Notes under the pieces: model-generated
The model's input: the letters and a program-made list of their open reading frames with translations, nothing else
Database searches by the model: none
Told to the model about the DNA's origin: nothing
Program-made: the position numbers and the translations under genes
From: an uncultured Clostridia bacterium
Lineage (GTDB): Bacteria; Bacillota; Clostridia; Peptostreptococcales; Anaerovoracaceae
Assembly: GCA_934255545.1 (NCBI GenBank)
Contig: CAKQOE010000016.1
Coordinates: forward strand, 1 to 51,786
Direction: 5' to 3'
Length of the DNA: 51,786 nucleotides
Part shown: positions 42,003 through 49,325 of the stretch, piece after piece
Layout: each line of letters starts with the position of its first letter
Numbering within the stretch: the stretch's first letter is position 1

Positions 42003-42032
42003 ATTATAACCGCATGCGCGGGCGCATGTCAA
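42003..42032 (-). promoter_or_regulatory. his operon promoter with an operator-like palindrome in its spacer
   Basis: On the minus strand a consensus TTGACA (42032-42027) and TATAAT (42008-42003) are 18 bases apart. The spacer is GC-rich and carries a perfect inverted repeat, CATGCGC-GG-GCGCATG as read on plus (42013-42028), which overlaps the -35. Downstream, the 100-base leader has an 8-bp stem with CGAATTTG/CAAATTCG arms. Repression by a dimeric regulator is likely. Confidence 0.65.
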
Positions 42033-42080
42033 TCAGTTTTTGTATTCCATTATATATTAATACAATGCCGCAATATGCAA

Positions 42081-42106
42081 GAAAAGACACCTGCCCGGCA
42101 GGTGCC
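42081..42106 (-). terminator. Terminator of the gene at 42117-42497
   Basis: On the minus strand GGCACCTGCC pairs with GGCAGGTGTC and is followed by TTTTCTTG. It separates this gene from the his promoter. Confidence 0.85.
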
Positions 42107-42116
42107 ACAAAGCTGA

Positions 42117-42497
42117 CTATTCCAGTGAGAGCGCGAACGCCTGTGCCTGCGCGCGCGTGTCGAACCATTTTATGCCTATCCTCTCATCTCGCGATGACAG
42201 GACATGATCCTTCGGTTTGTTAACAGCCTGCGCTACATTTACCATATTTGACAGGATATTCCCGTCATCGTCGAACGTCGTCATGACGCACCAGAAGTTC
42301 TTGTGTTCCGGCTCGATAAGGTCGTACACCATAGCCTCCTCGCGCGTCAGCTCGACAGCGTAATCTATATACGCCAGTGCTTCCTGTCCTATCTCTTCTA
42401 TGAATGTCGGCTCATCGAAGTTTTTTATCTCATCTACGAGATGCTTTCTCGGATAATCCCCCTGATTTATATGATGCTTTACACAGTAATATCTCAT
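42117..42497 (-). CDS. Unidentified 126-residue protein
   Basis: Not recognised. I start at ATG 42497 (MRYYCVKHHI), with GGAGG eight bases upstream. The protein is soluble, with charged helices in the N-terminal half and a compact C-terminal part (KNFWCVMTTFDDDGNILSNMVNVAQAV). It ends in QAFALSLE. It has its own terminator and stands alone between the his operon promoter and the divergent ECF sigma locus. Confidence 0.75.
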   Translation of the reverse strand: MRYYCVKHHINQGDYPRKHLVDEIKNFDEPTFIEEIGQEALAYIDYAVELTREEAMVYDLIEPEHKNFWCVMTTFDDDGNILSNMVNVAQAVNKPKDHVLSSRDERIGIKWFDTRAQAQAFALSLE

Positions 42498-42641
42498 TTT
42501 GACCGCCTCCGTGTTTTGTTTCTTTTGCATATACTAACACATTTCAAGGTCGTTAGCAAAATATTAGCTTGCGCATTCATTTACGCATTTGAGCATGGCT
42601 GAAAAATATCTGTTTTGCTGCGCTGTTTTTTTACAATATCG

Positions 42642-42668
42642 TGAAACTTTTTCTGCATCTGTTACGAA
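42642..42668 (+). promoter_or_regulatory. ECF-type promoter ahead of the truncated sigma gene
   Basis: TGAAAC (42642-42647), 17 bases, then CGAA (42665-42668). This fits the classic -35 and -10 of ECF sigma factors, which often transcribe their own gene. It lies about 80 bases upstream of the sigma ATG. Confidence 0.5.
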
Positions 42669-42750
42669 TACCAATATAGAATGGAAATCGTGAGTAAAAC
42701 ATAGGACAAGAATCAGGTAAAAATATGGAAAGGAGGCGGTCGGCGCTGTC

Positions 42751-43158
42751 ATGATGAAGGACAAAACAAAAGAAATATCATCTGAAAAAACTACGAATAA
42801 ATACGAACGAAGGCTTATACGAAAGATAAAGCTTTTCGGTTCTTCAAAGGATGCGGATACGCTTGTGCGTATGTATTACGATGAGATCTATTACTTCGTC
42901 GTAAGGCAGATAAACGACCGCGACGCGGCATACGACCTGACGCAGGAGATATTTATATCAATGCTGCGCTCTATCGGCTCATACCGAGAAAAGCTCGCTT
43001 CCTTTCGGACATGGCTTTATCGTATAGCGGAGAACAAGGTCATAGACTTCCGAAGGCGATCTATCCGATGGACTGTTTCTCTTGACAATATCTATGATGC
43101 CGATACATTTTTATCATATATTAATCTGTCACTGTCTCACCAAGAATATTCTTCCTGA
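42751..43158 (+). pseudogene. ECF sigma factor truncated after region 2
   Basis: The first 118 residues contain a good sigma-70 region 2: LVRMYYDEIYYFVVRQI, then DAAYDLTQEIFISMLRSIG, then FRTWLYRIAENKVIDFRRR. The family continues with region 4, needed to bind the -35, but here the frame passes near 43110 into sequence on which another gene lies antisense, and stops after 17 unrelated residues. Region 4 is missing from the whole area, so this is a broken gene. GGAGG lies 14 bases before the ATG. The downstream neighbour is foreign, AT-rich DNA. Confidence 0.75.
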
Positions 43159-43690
43159 TGTACTGAATTCCTACATCCACACTTATATTGCCTAAAATCA
43201 CCCCGAAGATATACGGCGCAAGTTCCTCCAATAATGACGGAAGCCCAGCGGTAATAAAGTCTTCTATCTCTAAAGGTGCAATCCAAAAGTAATCTCCTTC
43301 CATTACAACTGTGGCAGTTATATCAAAGCAATTATCTTCTGTCATATAAAATCGTGGCTGCAGCAAATAGCTAGGTTTATAAAATTCGTTTCCAACTCCG
43401 TCTGCATTTCTAACAAATACTCTGGCGTTCAAATAATTTAAGAGTCGAAAAATCTCCGGGAGATATCCAGACCTTTCTACAATCTGTGGACTAGGCTCAG
43501 CATAATAAACCCTTGCCTCCAAGGTACTATCACCATAAAACCAAACACAAGCTTCTATTCTTTTACTTGGGCTGTTTTGAAATCCCTCAAAGGACATAGT
43601 GATTCTTGGAGTTCCTTCTGAAAAGTCTTCAAAAAAATATATGTTCCTTTCCTTTAAATATGATAAAAAAGCATTCCTAATGCTCTTCAA
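43121..43690 (-). CDS. Unidentified 189-residue protein, possible YbjN/CesT-like fold
   Basis: Fourth and last gene of the inserted operon. The pattern of a short N-terminal helix (FLSYLKERNIYFF), beta strands (RITMSFEGF, RIEACVWFYG, EARVYYAEP), a helix with EIFRLLNYLNARV, strands (FDITATVVMEGDYFW) and a long C-terminal helical end resembles YbjN-like or type III chaperone-like domains; this is a guess from the pattern alone. It overlaps the previous gene by 14 bases. It runs up to the exact place where the sigma gene is broken. Confidence 0.7.
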   Translation of the reverse strand: MKSIRNAFLSYLKERNIYFFEDFSEGTPRITMSFEGFQNSPSKRIEACVWFYGDSTLEARVYYAEPSPQIVERSGYLPEIFRLLNYLNARVFVRNADGVGNEFYKPSYLLQPRFYMTEDNCFDITATVVMEGDYFWIAPLEIEDFITAGLPSLLEELAPYIFGVILGNISVDVGIQYIRKNILGETVTD

Positions 43691-43922
43691 TAATATCCAA
43701 CCCCTTCTTCTTTATAATATATTTCGCATAAGGACTAGATGTAAAAGTTGCCAGTTTGACCTGCTTTATGAGTTTGTGCCGATAATACCCTGCCTCCTGA
43801 ACTAAAATAGATGCTCCCCTTTTGGGGATGCCCAATTCTGTAGCAAGGTCAGATTCCCATCCTTCTGATTTCCCATAGCATCTATGAATTTTATCTAAGA
43901 GTTCCTTATTATTTGAAATCAT
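43677..43922 (-). CDS. Unidentified 81-residue basic protein, possible helix-turn-helix
   Basis: Third gene of the inserted operon. The part ESDLATELGIPKRGASILVQEAGYYRHKL looks like a DNA-binding helix-turn-helix, followed by a basic stretch (KYIIKKKG). Function is not known. Its ATG abuts the stop of the 40-codon gene (TAA then ATG), with TGGGGTGA as ribosome site, and its end overlaps the next gene by 14 bases. Confidence 0.7.
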   Translation of the reverse strand: MISNNKELLDKIHRCYGKSEGWESDLATELGIPKRGASILVQEAGYYRHKLIKQVKLATFTSSPYAKYIIKKKGLDIIEEH

Positions 43923-44045
43923 TTAATCACCCCAGCTTTCAAGGAAATCTTCTCTTTCATCAGAATCCATATTGTTAGTCATTTCTAAGATTATTTCCCA
44001 CTGCTCTTCATCTGTTAATTCTGTCGGCTTATCATAAACTACCAT
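43923..44045 (-). CDS. Small acidic 40-residue protein
   Basis: Second gene of the inserted operon, starting MVVYDKPTEL and ending FLESWGD. It is strongly acidic (about 14 Asp and Glu residues) and probably helical. The ribosome site AAGGAG is five bases from the ATG. It begins two bases after the previous stop and its stop touches the next ATG. This tight packing supports it as a real gene despite its length. Confidence 0.65.
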   Translation of the reverse strand: MVVYDKPTELTDEEQWEIILEMTNNMDSDEREDFLESWGD

Positions 44046-44047
44046 TA

Positions 44048-44506
44048 TCACTCCTTCTCTAAAATTTTCTTAATTTCTTCCATTGTCTGATTACAAGCTG
44101 CTAACTGTTTCTCCAGCAATAATACTTTTTCTTTAACTAATTGAGTTGCTCCTATTTCAGTTTTTACTTCTTTTGTTTCAATTGCTGCATCTCCGAGGCT
44201 TCCAATAGTATAGGAAATAATTGCTCTGTAAGTTGCTGCAATTGATTTTTCAATACTTGCTGCAATCGTCTTTAATCTTTCATTTGAATCAGCCTTAATA
44301 GTCAGCATTCTTTGTACCGTTGACTTACCATCTTCTTTTTCAATAATTGGTAGTAAGTCTTCTGCCTTTCCACCAAAGCGGTCAAGGGCATCATTAAAAA
44401 TAAAGGCATCCCTCGTCTGTCGTACTGTGGTGTTTGGATACCAAGCCTCTCTTATTGTCTTAGCCTGGTTAACATTGTTTTCATCTAAAGCCACATTGAT
44501 CTGCAA
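44048..44506 (-). CDS. Unidentified 152-residue protein with C-terminal coiled coil
   Basis: First gene of the inserted operon. The N-terminus MQINVALDENNVNQAKTI resembles the strand-helix start of ribbon-helix-helix or similar small DNA-binding proteins, without certainty. The last 35 residues (VKEKVLLLEKQLAACNQTMEEIKKILEKE) form a coiled coil. GGAG lies upstream of the ATG. It is preceded by a well-formed promoter with inverted repeats, which suggests autoregulation. Confidence 0.7.
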   Translation of the reverse strand: MQINVALDENNVNQAKTIREAWYPNTTVRQTRDAFIFNDALDRFGGKAEDLLPIIEKEDGKSTVQRMLTIKADSNERLKTIAASIEKSIAATYRAIISYTIGSLGDAAIETKEVKTEIGATQLVKEKVLLLEKQLAACNQTMEEIKKILEKE

Positions 44507-44530
44507 TATTTTTTTCTCCTTGTATGTTTT

Positions 44531-44606
44531 GTGTTAAACAACACTATTATTTGATATTCTCATTCTATCACGCTATTTTTTAATTGTCTACTATTTCTTA
44601 ATAGTA
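44531..44606 (-). promoter_or_regulatory. Promoter and two inverted repeats ahead of the inserted operon
   Basis: Minus-strand TAGACA (44590-44585) and TAGAAT (44567-44562) are 17 bases apart. A perfect 7-4-7 repeat with TACTATT/AATAGTA arms (44589-44606) overlaps the -35. A perfect 5-4-5 repeat with GTGTT/AACAC arms (44531-44544) lies in the leader. Both are positioned as operators. Confidence 0.6.
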
Positions 44607-44680
44607 TTTCGATAATTATTTTCCGCCCACTTCTACATTACTTGTCCATTGAATAGCGAAGGGATAAGGAGCTTTTATAG

Positions 44681-44986
44681 ATGTTTTACGCTGAAATGAA
44701 AAAGATATGGAGACCGGTCATCGTCATTATAACAGTTATGATCTCAGTTCTGATCTTCTTTTCCTTTATGTTCGGCTGCATAAAGCCTTTTCAGGCATTC
44801 AACGGAACTGACAGCTTAGGAGTAAAGCTTGAAATATGCAGCGACCTTATAGACAAATACGGAAACAGTATTGATCCGAAAGAATTTGCAGAGGCTGAAA
44901 ACGATTACAGTCAGTTTATCGTCTTTGCTGTAAGCGTGTTGCTTAATATTGCGAATTACAGACTGTTGCAGCGGCATGACGTTTGA
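44681..44986 (+). pseudogene. Internally deleted membrane protein, probably an ABC-2 type permease
   Basis: The N-terminal 60 residues (MFYAEMKKIWRPVIVIITVMISVLIFFSFMFG, one membrane segment, then SDLIDKYGNSIDPKEFAEAE) resemble the start of permease-like proteins that sit beside ECF sigma genes. The C-terminal 25 residues (AVSVLLNIANYRLLQRHDV) resemble the end of such permeases. The several hundred residues expected in between are missing, so a deletion joined the ends in frame. AAGGAG precedes the ATG by nine bases. The product, if made, would have two membrane segments. Confidence 0.5.
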
Positions 44987-45257
44987 CACAGAAAAACATA
45001 TTTTATTGCAATCTATATTGATCTAAAAAGACGCCCTATAATGCCGGAGAATATACGGTGAAGCGTAGTTGATGTTCCCTGTACACGGAGCGTCACGTAT
45101 ATTTCGCAGGCAACATAAAGGCGTTCCGATTTTACGAAAAAGTATAAAAAGTAGTCATTTCAAGATCACTGCATGCCTTTTTGTGGTAAAATCTTTATTG
45201 TTTTTAAAGCAAATACAATTTTCCAAATAAGATTTTCAGCAATGGAGGTTTACCATA
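44987..45257 (+). other. Non-coding stretch, possible acetyltransferase remnant
   Basis: No intact gene. Codons for NIKAFRFYEKV followed by a stop (around 45110-45147, plus strand) resemble the end of a GNAT acetyltransferase (NxxAxxFYEKxGF), which would fit decay of the surrounding locus. The remainder, up to the ribosome site of the phosphatase gene at 45258, is AT-rich without clear structure. Confidence 0.25.
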
Positions 45258-46058
45258 ATGTATTACGATTATCATACTCATTCATCATTTTCAGACGATT
45301 CAGACACGCCGCTTTCGGATATGCTCGATCAGGCTGTAAAATGCGGCATAAAAGAGATAGCAGTTACAGACCATTTCGATCCCGGATATCCGGACCCTGA
45401 GTTTCCATTCGAGCTTGCGTTTGACGATTATCACAGGACGCTTGAGGCTTACACGCCTGAGTACATGAAGCGCGGTCTTCGCATCGCTAAAGGCATAGAG
45501 ATAGGCATACAGCATGACCAGCTCGACCGCTGCCGCGAGGCTGCTTCATCTTATGATTATGACTATATAATCGGGTCGTTTCACTGTGCGCTCGGCGAAC
45601 CACTTTACGAAGGGCATTTTTTTGACGGAAAAACTCCAAAACAGGCGTTTTGCGACTATTTCGAGTATATGTACGACAATCTGAAAGTGTACAAGGACTA
45701 CTGCAATATAGGTCATATGAATCTCGTTGCGCGCTACTCGCACGCTATGGCTGACTTTATGGACTATGGAGATATAGTCGAGGCTATACTTAAAATGATC
45801 ATTGCTGACGGAAAAGGCATCGAGCTCAACACCTCTTCATTCCGTTACAAGATGTCATGTACATGTCCTTCAGAAGAAATACTGCGCATGTACCGCGAGC
45901 TCGGCGGAGAGATAATATCTATCGGCTCTGACGCACACACGCCTGACAAACTTACCGACCACTTTGACTACGCTATAGAGTATCTGCAGTCGCTCGGCTT
46001 CAAGTACCTTGCCAGCTTTACGAAGCGCAGGCCTTCTTTCGTGCCGCTCGAGAAATAG
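45258..46058 (+). CDS. hisK: Histidinol-phosphatase, PHP family
   Basis: Removes phosphate from L-histidinol phosphate. The PHP metal-binding motifs are visible: DYHTHSSFSDDS (residues 4-15), AVTDHFD, GIEIGIQHD, GSFHCAL, GHMNLVARY and SIGSDAHTPDKL. The 266-residue length fits. It supplies the phosphatase missing from HisB, though it lies on the opposite strand and 3.2 kb from the his operon. TGGAGGTTTACCATA precedes the ATG. It is the only intact plus-strand gene here outside the dlt operon. Confidence 0.9.
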   Translation: MYYDYHTHSSFSDDSDTPLSDMLDQAVKCGIKEIAVTDHFDPGYPDPEFPFELAFDDYHRTLEAYTPEYMKRGLRIAKGIEIGIQHDQLDRCREAASSYDYDYIIGSFHCALGEPLYEGHFFDGKTPKQAFCDYFEYMYDNLKVYKDYCNIGHMNLVARYSHAMADFMDYGDIVEAILKMIIADGKGIELNTSSFRYKMSCTCPSEEILRMYRELGGEIISIGSDAHTPDKLTDHFDYAIEYLQSLGFKYLASFTKRRPSFVPLEK

Positions 46059-46097
46059 CTTGAATATTTAAGTAATTCCAAAATAATGATCTTAACA

Positions 46098-46163
46098 TAA
46101 AAAAACAGCATTTGCGATAATGTATATCTATCAAGTACATAAACCGCTAAACGCTGTTTTTTT
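46098..46163. terminator. Long bidirectional terminator after hisK
   Basis: AAAAAACAGC and GCTGTTTTTT form the outer stem, and further pairing between ATTTGCG and CGCTAAAC extends it. The T-tracts fit both the plus-strand hisK and the minus-strand spoIVB transcripts. Confidence 0.75.
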
Positions 46164-46319
46164 GTAACCGTTCATCACAGGCAGGAGTATTGCGTCAAAC
46201 TTTCCGGACTCAGAGTTTTCAAACGTCTCGACAGCCTCTTTTCCGTTTGCGCACATGACACAAGATGCACCGGTTATACTCAGCAGATCGACAAGTATAT
46301 CGGCATTTTTACCGATCTG
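46164..46319 (-). pseudogene. Remnant of a response-regulator receiver domain
   Basis: Right after the spoIVB stop, the minus strand encodes ILVDLLSITGASCVMCANG, KEAVETFENSESGKFDAIL and LPVMNGY. This matches the middle of a receiver domain such as those of hybrid kinases. The phospho-acceptor Asp and about three residues around it (normally DAILMDxxMPVMNGY) are deleted. No start codon or output domain remains. It reads in the same frame as spoIVB, directly beyond its TGA stop. Confidence 0.6.
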
Positions 46320-46328
46320 CCTGGCAGA

Positions 46329-47471
46329 TCAGTCTATCCTGAGCGCTTCATCGAGCATGGTGCGCGCAAATATAGCGTAGCCCTTTTCCGGATCGTTAAC
46401 AAGTACATGAGTAACTGCGCCTATGAGCTTACCGTTCTGTATCACCGGACTGCCTGACATTCCCTGCACTATTCCGCCGCACGATCTCAAAAGCTCATCA
46501 TCTGTAACGCGTATGACCATATTCTTGTTTTCATCGTCAGACATGTTTATCTTTTCTATATTTATATCAAACTTCTGGACATCATTGCCGTTTATAGTCG
46601 TCAGTATAGTCGCACTGCCTTCCCTCACATCATCCGGATCCGCTACCTCGATAAGCTCGTCAGCCGTGCTGTTTGAAAGCCTGCTGTACGCTATGCCGAA
46701 TATCCCCTTTTTGCTGTTCTTTTCAAGCCTTCCAAGCGGCTCATCCGCCTCGTAGAATATGCCGCGCAGCTCGCCGGGATCTCCCCGCCTGCCTTCCTTA
46801 AGCGACAGTATGCGCGCATCCATAAGCTGCCCATCGGCTACTTTATATACCGCTCCCGACTCAGGATCAGTTATGCCGTGCCCAAGCGCAGCAAATGAAC
46901 CATTTGCCGGGCTGTAAAACGTCAGAGTACCTATACCGGCAGTTTTTTCCCTTACCCACAGTCCAAGCCTGTATACACCCTCGTCCTTCGTTTTTACAGG
47001 ATCTATCTTTACATCTATAAGCTCGTTCTTCCTTCCGATCTTAAGGTTTACAGTATCACGGTCAGTATCCTCTATTATATTCTGAACGTCTCCCGCATTA
47101 TGGACTTTTTCGCCGTCTATCGAAATGACAGTATCTCCTATCTGAAGCCCGGCTTCAAGACCCGGATTTACCATCCTGCCCTCCTCGTCCTCAAGCTCCT
47201 CAAGGCCGACTATAAGCACATCCTCAACATCAAGCTTTACACCGACAGACTGCCCTCCGGCATATACGAGGTCAGACGATATCCCGCTGCCTGATACAGC
47301 ATCGCCGCTGACAGCAGCCATACCGCCTGAGCCATCTTTGCCTGCTTTTGCGTCTTCATTTTCCAAAAACGGCAGCCTGTAACCGCTCATCCACAAAAAA
47401 GAGACTGTTATGATCCATACTACGATAAATATAAATATGAGATGCAAAATGCTCCTTAATATCCTTATCAT
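46329..47471 (-). CDS. spoIVB: SpoIVB sporulation signalling peptidase
   Basis: Serine protease made in the forespore and secreted into the intermembrane space, where in Bacillus it triggers processing of pro-sigma-K. The 380-residue protein has an N-terminal membrane anchor, a low-complexity linker (residues 45-65), a PDZ domain (about 95-160, LQIGDTVISIDGEKV) and the SpoIVB peptidase domain. Catalytic His is in FAALGHGITD (about residue 200) and Ser in GMSGSPVI (about 340). The stop is followed by a receiver-domain remnant rather than spo0A, its usual partner. The ATG lies 10 bases after the preceding gene. Confidence 0.93.
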   Translation of the reverse strand: MIRILRSILHLIFIFIVVWIITVSFLWMSGYRLPFLENEDAKAGKDGSGGMAAVSGDAVSGSGISSDLVYAGGQSVGVKLDVEDVLIVGLEELEDEEGRMVNPGLEAGLQIGDTVISIDGEKVHNAGDVQNIIEDTDRDTVNLKIGRKNELIDVKIDPVKTKDEGVYRLGLWVREKTAGIGTLTFYSPANGSFAALGHGITDPESGAVYKVADGQLMDARILSLKEGRRGDPGELRGIFYEADEPLGRLEKNSKKGIFGIAYSRLSNSTADELIEVADPDDVREGSATILTTINGNDVQKFDINIEKINMSDDENKNMVIRVTDDELLRSCGGIVQGMSGSPVIQNGKLIGAVTHVLVNDPEKGYAIFARTMLDEALRID

Positions 47472-47481
47472 CAGACCTTAC

Positions 47482-48123
47482 CTACCCTTCATAATCCTCA
47501 AGCAGCTCGTCAAGCTCAGACTCGCTGCCTATGTCAATGCCATTTTCAAGCATCTCCCTGTCGTATTCAGGGAGGATATCTGTCTGTACATCTGTTCTTT
47601 TTTCTGATATTATGGTGCCGTTTGAATACTTGTATATAACAAGCATGTTATTTTCAGAGATAGCCCTGTATCCGCTGTAGCCGTTTGATGCCGTTCCTGT
47701 ACCGCTATCGCTGTCATTTATACTTTCTGAATCATTTTCATCCTCATACATTTCCGAATACGGATCAGATCCGTAATAATACTCATCAGGACCGGCGTCG
47801 CCGCCGTCATATCCATCTATAAGAGCCCCCTTATTTTCACCGATATTATCAGTATATTCATATCGATCGGAATCATTGACTTCTTTCTTTGATCTGCCTG
47901 AAATATCACCATCGGTTCTGTTCCTTTCATCCTCATCCGCCGCGTCGCCCCGGTCTGAGCTGTATCCGGCGCTTACAAGCTTATCCTCGCTGCTGCCTTC
48001 ACTGTCGCCTTCCTCTGCGCTGCCGCTCATAAACGCGTTGAGCGCCAGCCCCGCCAAAAATATCAACAGTACGGGTACAAGAAACAGCAGCCCTTTTGAT
48101 TTTTTCTTTTTCTGAGAAAACAT
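47482..48123 (-). CDS. Membrane protein with a BofC-like C-terminal domain
   Basis: I choose ATG 48123 (MFSQKKKKSKG), with GGTGA upstream, giving 213 residues. A membrane anchor (residues about 11-30) is followed by a long acidic, Ser/Asp/Gly/Tyr-rich linker of about 110 residues. The last 60 residues (MLVIYKYSNGTIISEKRTDVQTDILPEYDREMLENGIDIGSESELDELLEDY) resemble the C-terminal domain of BofC, which in Bacillus holds back SpoIVB signalling. Its place ten bases ahead of spoIVB makes a link plausible. The identification rests on pattern recognition only. Confidence 0.55.
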   Translation of the reverse strand: MFSQKKKKSKGLLFLVPVLLIFLAGLALNAFMSGSAEEGDSEGSSEDKLVSAGYSSDRGDAADEDERNRTDGDISGRSKKEVNDSDRYEYTDNIGENKGALIDGYDGGDAGPDEYYYGSDPYSEMYEDENDSESINDSDSGTGTASNGYSGYRAISENNMLVIYKYSNGTIISEKRTDVQTDILPEYDREMLENGIDIGSESELDELLEDYEG

Positions 48124-48287
48124 TTTTTCACCGCATTTCTGTTCATATATTTTTCTGTCGTACATTTAATATGTATTTTTAACTTAAATACGGGAAAATA
48201 TTCATGCTGCTGTCTAATTAAAAATGATAACGGCCTTTACCGCTCACCTAATATATATGATACACAGTCTGCGATCTGTATGATCTG

Positions 48288-49007
48288 CTAAACGCAGATG
48301 CTCCCTATGATCTTTGAAAGCGTTTTTTCGCCTATGCCGCTGACATTTTGAAGCTCATCAGGTGAAGAAAACTTTCCGTTTGCGTTTCTATAGTCTATTA
48401 TCCTCTGCGCCATTGATGGTCCGATCCCGGTAAGCGTCTGAAGCGCTGCGCTGTCCGCAGTGTTTATATTTACCTTGCCCTGATCACCTGAACTGCCCGA
48501 ATACGCCTGTCCGGCGGATATCCCGTTTGAAGCGTCACCGCTTCCGGCAGATGCAAAAAGCTGCGCGTCTGCTGTATTTTCATTTCCGGCAGCCGCGTCT
48601 GCGAGCTCCTGCTTTGTCGGGACGTATATTTTTGCTCCGTCTTCACATACAGCGGCCATATTCATATATTTTATCTCAGCGTCTGCTTCAAGGCCACCCG
48701 CAGCTTCAACAGCTTCGTAGATACGCGCGCCCTCTGAAAGAACTACGACCTGCGGCTCTTTAACAGCTCCGCCTATATCCACATATATGCTGATGTCTTC
48801 ACCGCCTCCGGCCGCGCTGCCATCACCCTCATCAGCGCCGCCTGATAAGTCATCACCACTCGCGCTGTCACTCGCCCCGCCCTCAGAAACAACGACCGCC
48901 TTATCATCCGATGCAAAACACAGCGTATATACCGCCGTAGCCGCTATAAGGAGCGGTACAACTATAAGCCACTTCTTCTTTTTCCATTTACGTATCTTTT
49001 CTTCCAT
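48288..49007 (-). CDS. comEA: ComEA-type DNA-binding protein
   Basis: Membrane-anchored DNA receptor in natural transformation. The 239-residue product has an N-terminal membrane segment (residues 12-30), a Ser/Gly/Ala-rich spacer, an SLBB domain (ISIYVDIGGAVKEPQVVVL, about residues 70-130), a second spacer and C-terminal helix-hairpin-helix repeats (KVNINTADSAALQTLTGIGPSMAQRIIDYR and FSSPDELQNVSGIGEKTLSKI). No comEC lies next to it here. AAAGGGG precedes the ATG. Gap to the BofC-like gene is 164 bases. Confidence 0.92.
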   Translation of the reverse strand: MEEKIRKWKKKKWLIVVPLLIAATAVYTLCFASDDKAVVVSEGGASDSASGDDLSGGADEGDGSAAGGGEDISIYVDIGGAVKEPQVVVLSEGARIYEAVEAAGGLEADAEIKYMNMAAVCEDGAKIYVPTKQELADAAAGNENTADAQLFASAGSGDASNGISAGQAYSGSSGDQGKVNINTADSAALQTLTGIGPSMAQRIIDYRNANGKFSSPDELQNVSGIGEKTLSKIIGSICV

Positions 49008-49032
49008 ATTATTACAACCCCTTTCAGGGTAC

Positions 49033-49061
49033 AGGATACATCATAATAAATGTATTGTCAA
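49033..49061 (-). promoter_or_regulatory. Promoter of comEA
   Basis: Minus-strand TTGACA (49061-49056) and TATCCT (49038-49033) with a 17-base spacer, 26 bases before the ATG. The rest of the gap to 49325 contains the terminator at 49249-49281 and a short sequence at 49108-49146 loosely like part of the long palindromic element. Confidence 0.65.
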
Positions 49062-49248
49062 CCATATATTTACACTAAATATTAAGCAGATATTCCTCTC
49101 CGGATTTGTAGGATGCCTCCGTTGCCTACGAATATACGAAACGCTCCATTTACGGGAACTTCAATTACGCTCATCCATATATTCTTCGGCATTATATGGC
49201 ATCTTTTATTAAAATACGCTGCACTAAAAACTATATCCACTCCAACAC

Positions 49249-49281
49249 AAAAACAGGCACACGATCACATCGCATGCCTGT
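49249..49281 (-). terminator. Terminator of the ECF sigma operon
   Basis: ACAGGCA and TGCCTGT form the outer stem with a partly paired 19-base interior, followed by TTTTTG on the minus strand. It lies 45 bases after the stop of the membrane protein gene. Confidence 0.75.
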
Positions 49282-49325
49282 CCATATACATAACATATTA
49301 ATTTATTTTCAGCCCTGATGCCACC

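Larger units (their letters stand above)
43112..44640. mobile_element. AT-rich inserted segment with a four-gene operon
   Basis: The segment begins where the sigma gene breaks and ends before the ribosome site of the permease remnant at 44681. It is clearly richer in A+T than its flanks and has different codon use. All four genes lie on the minus strand, opposite to the broken host locus. No integrase, transposase or obvious terminal repeats are visible, so the boundaries are approximate and the class of element is unknown. Confidence 0.55.
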
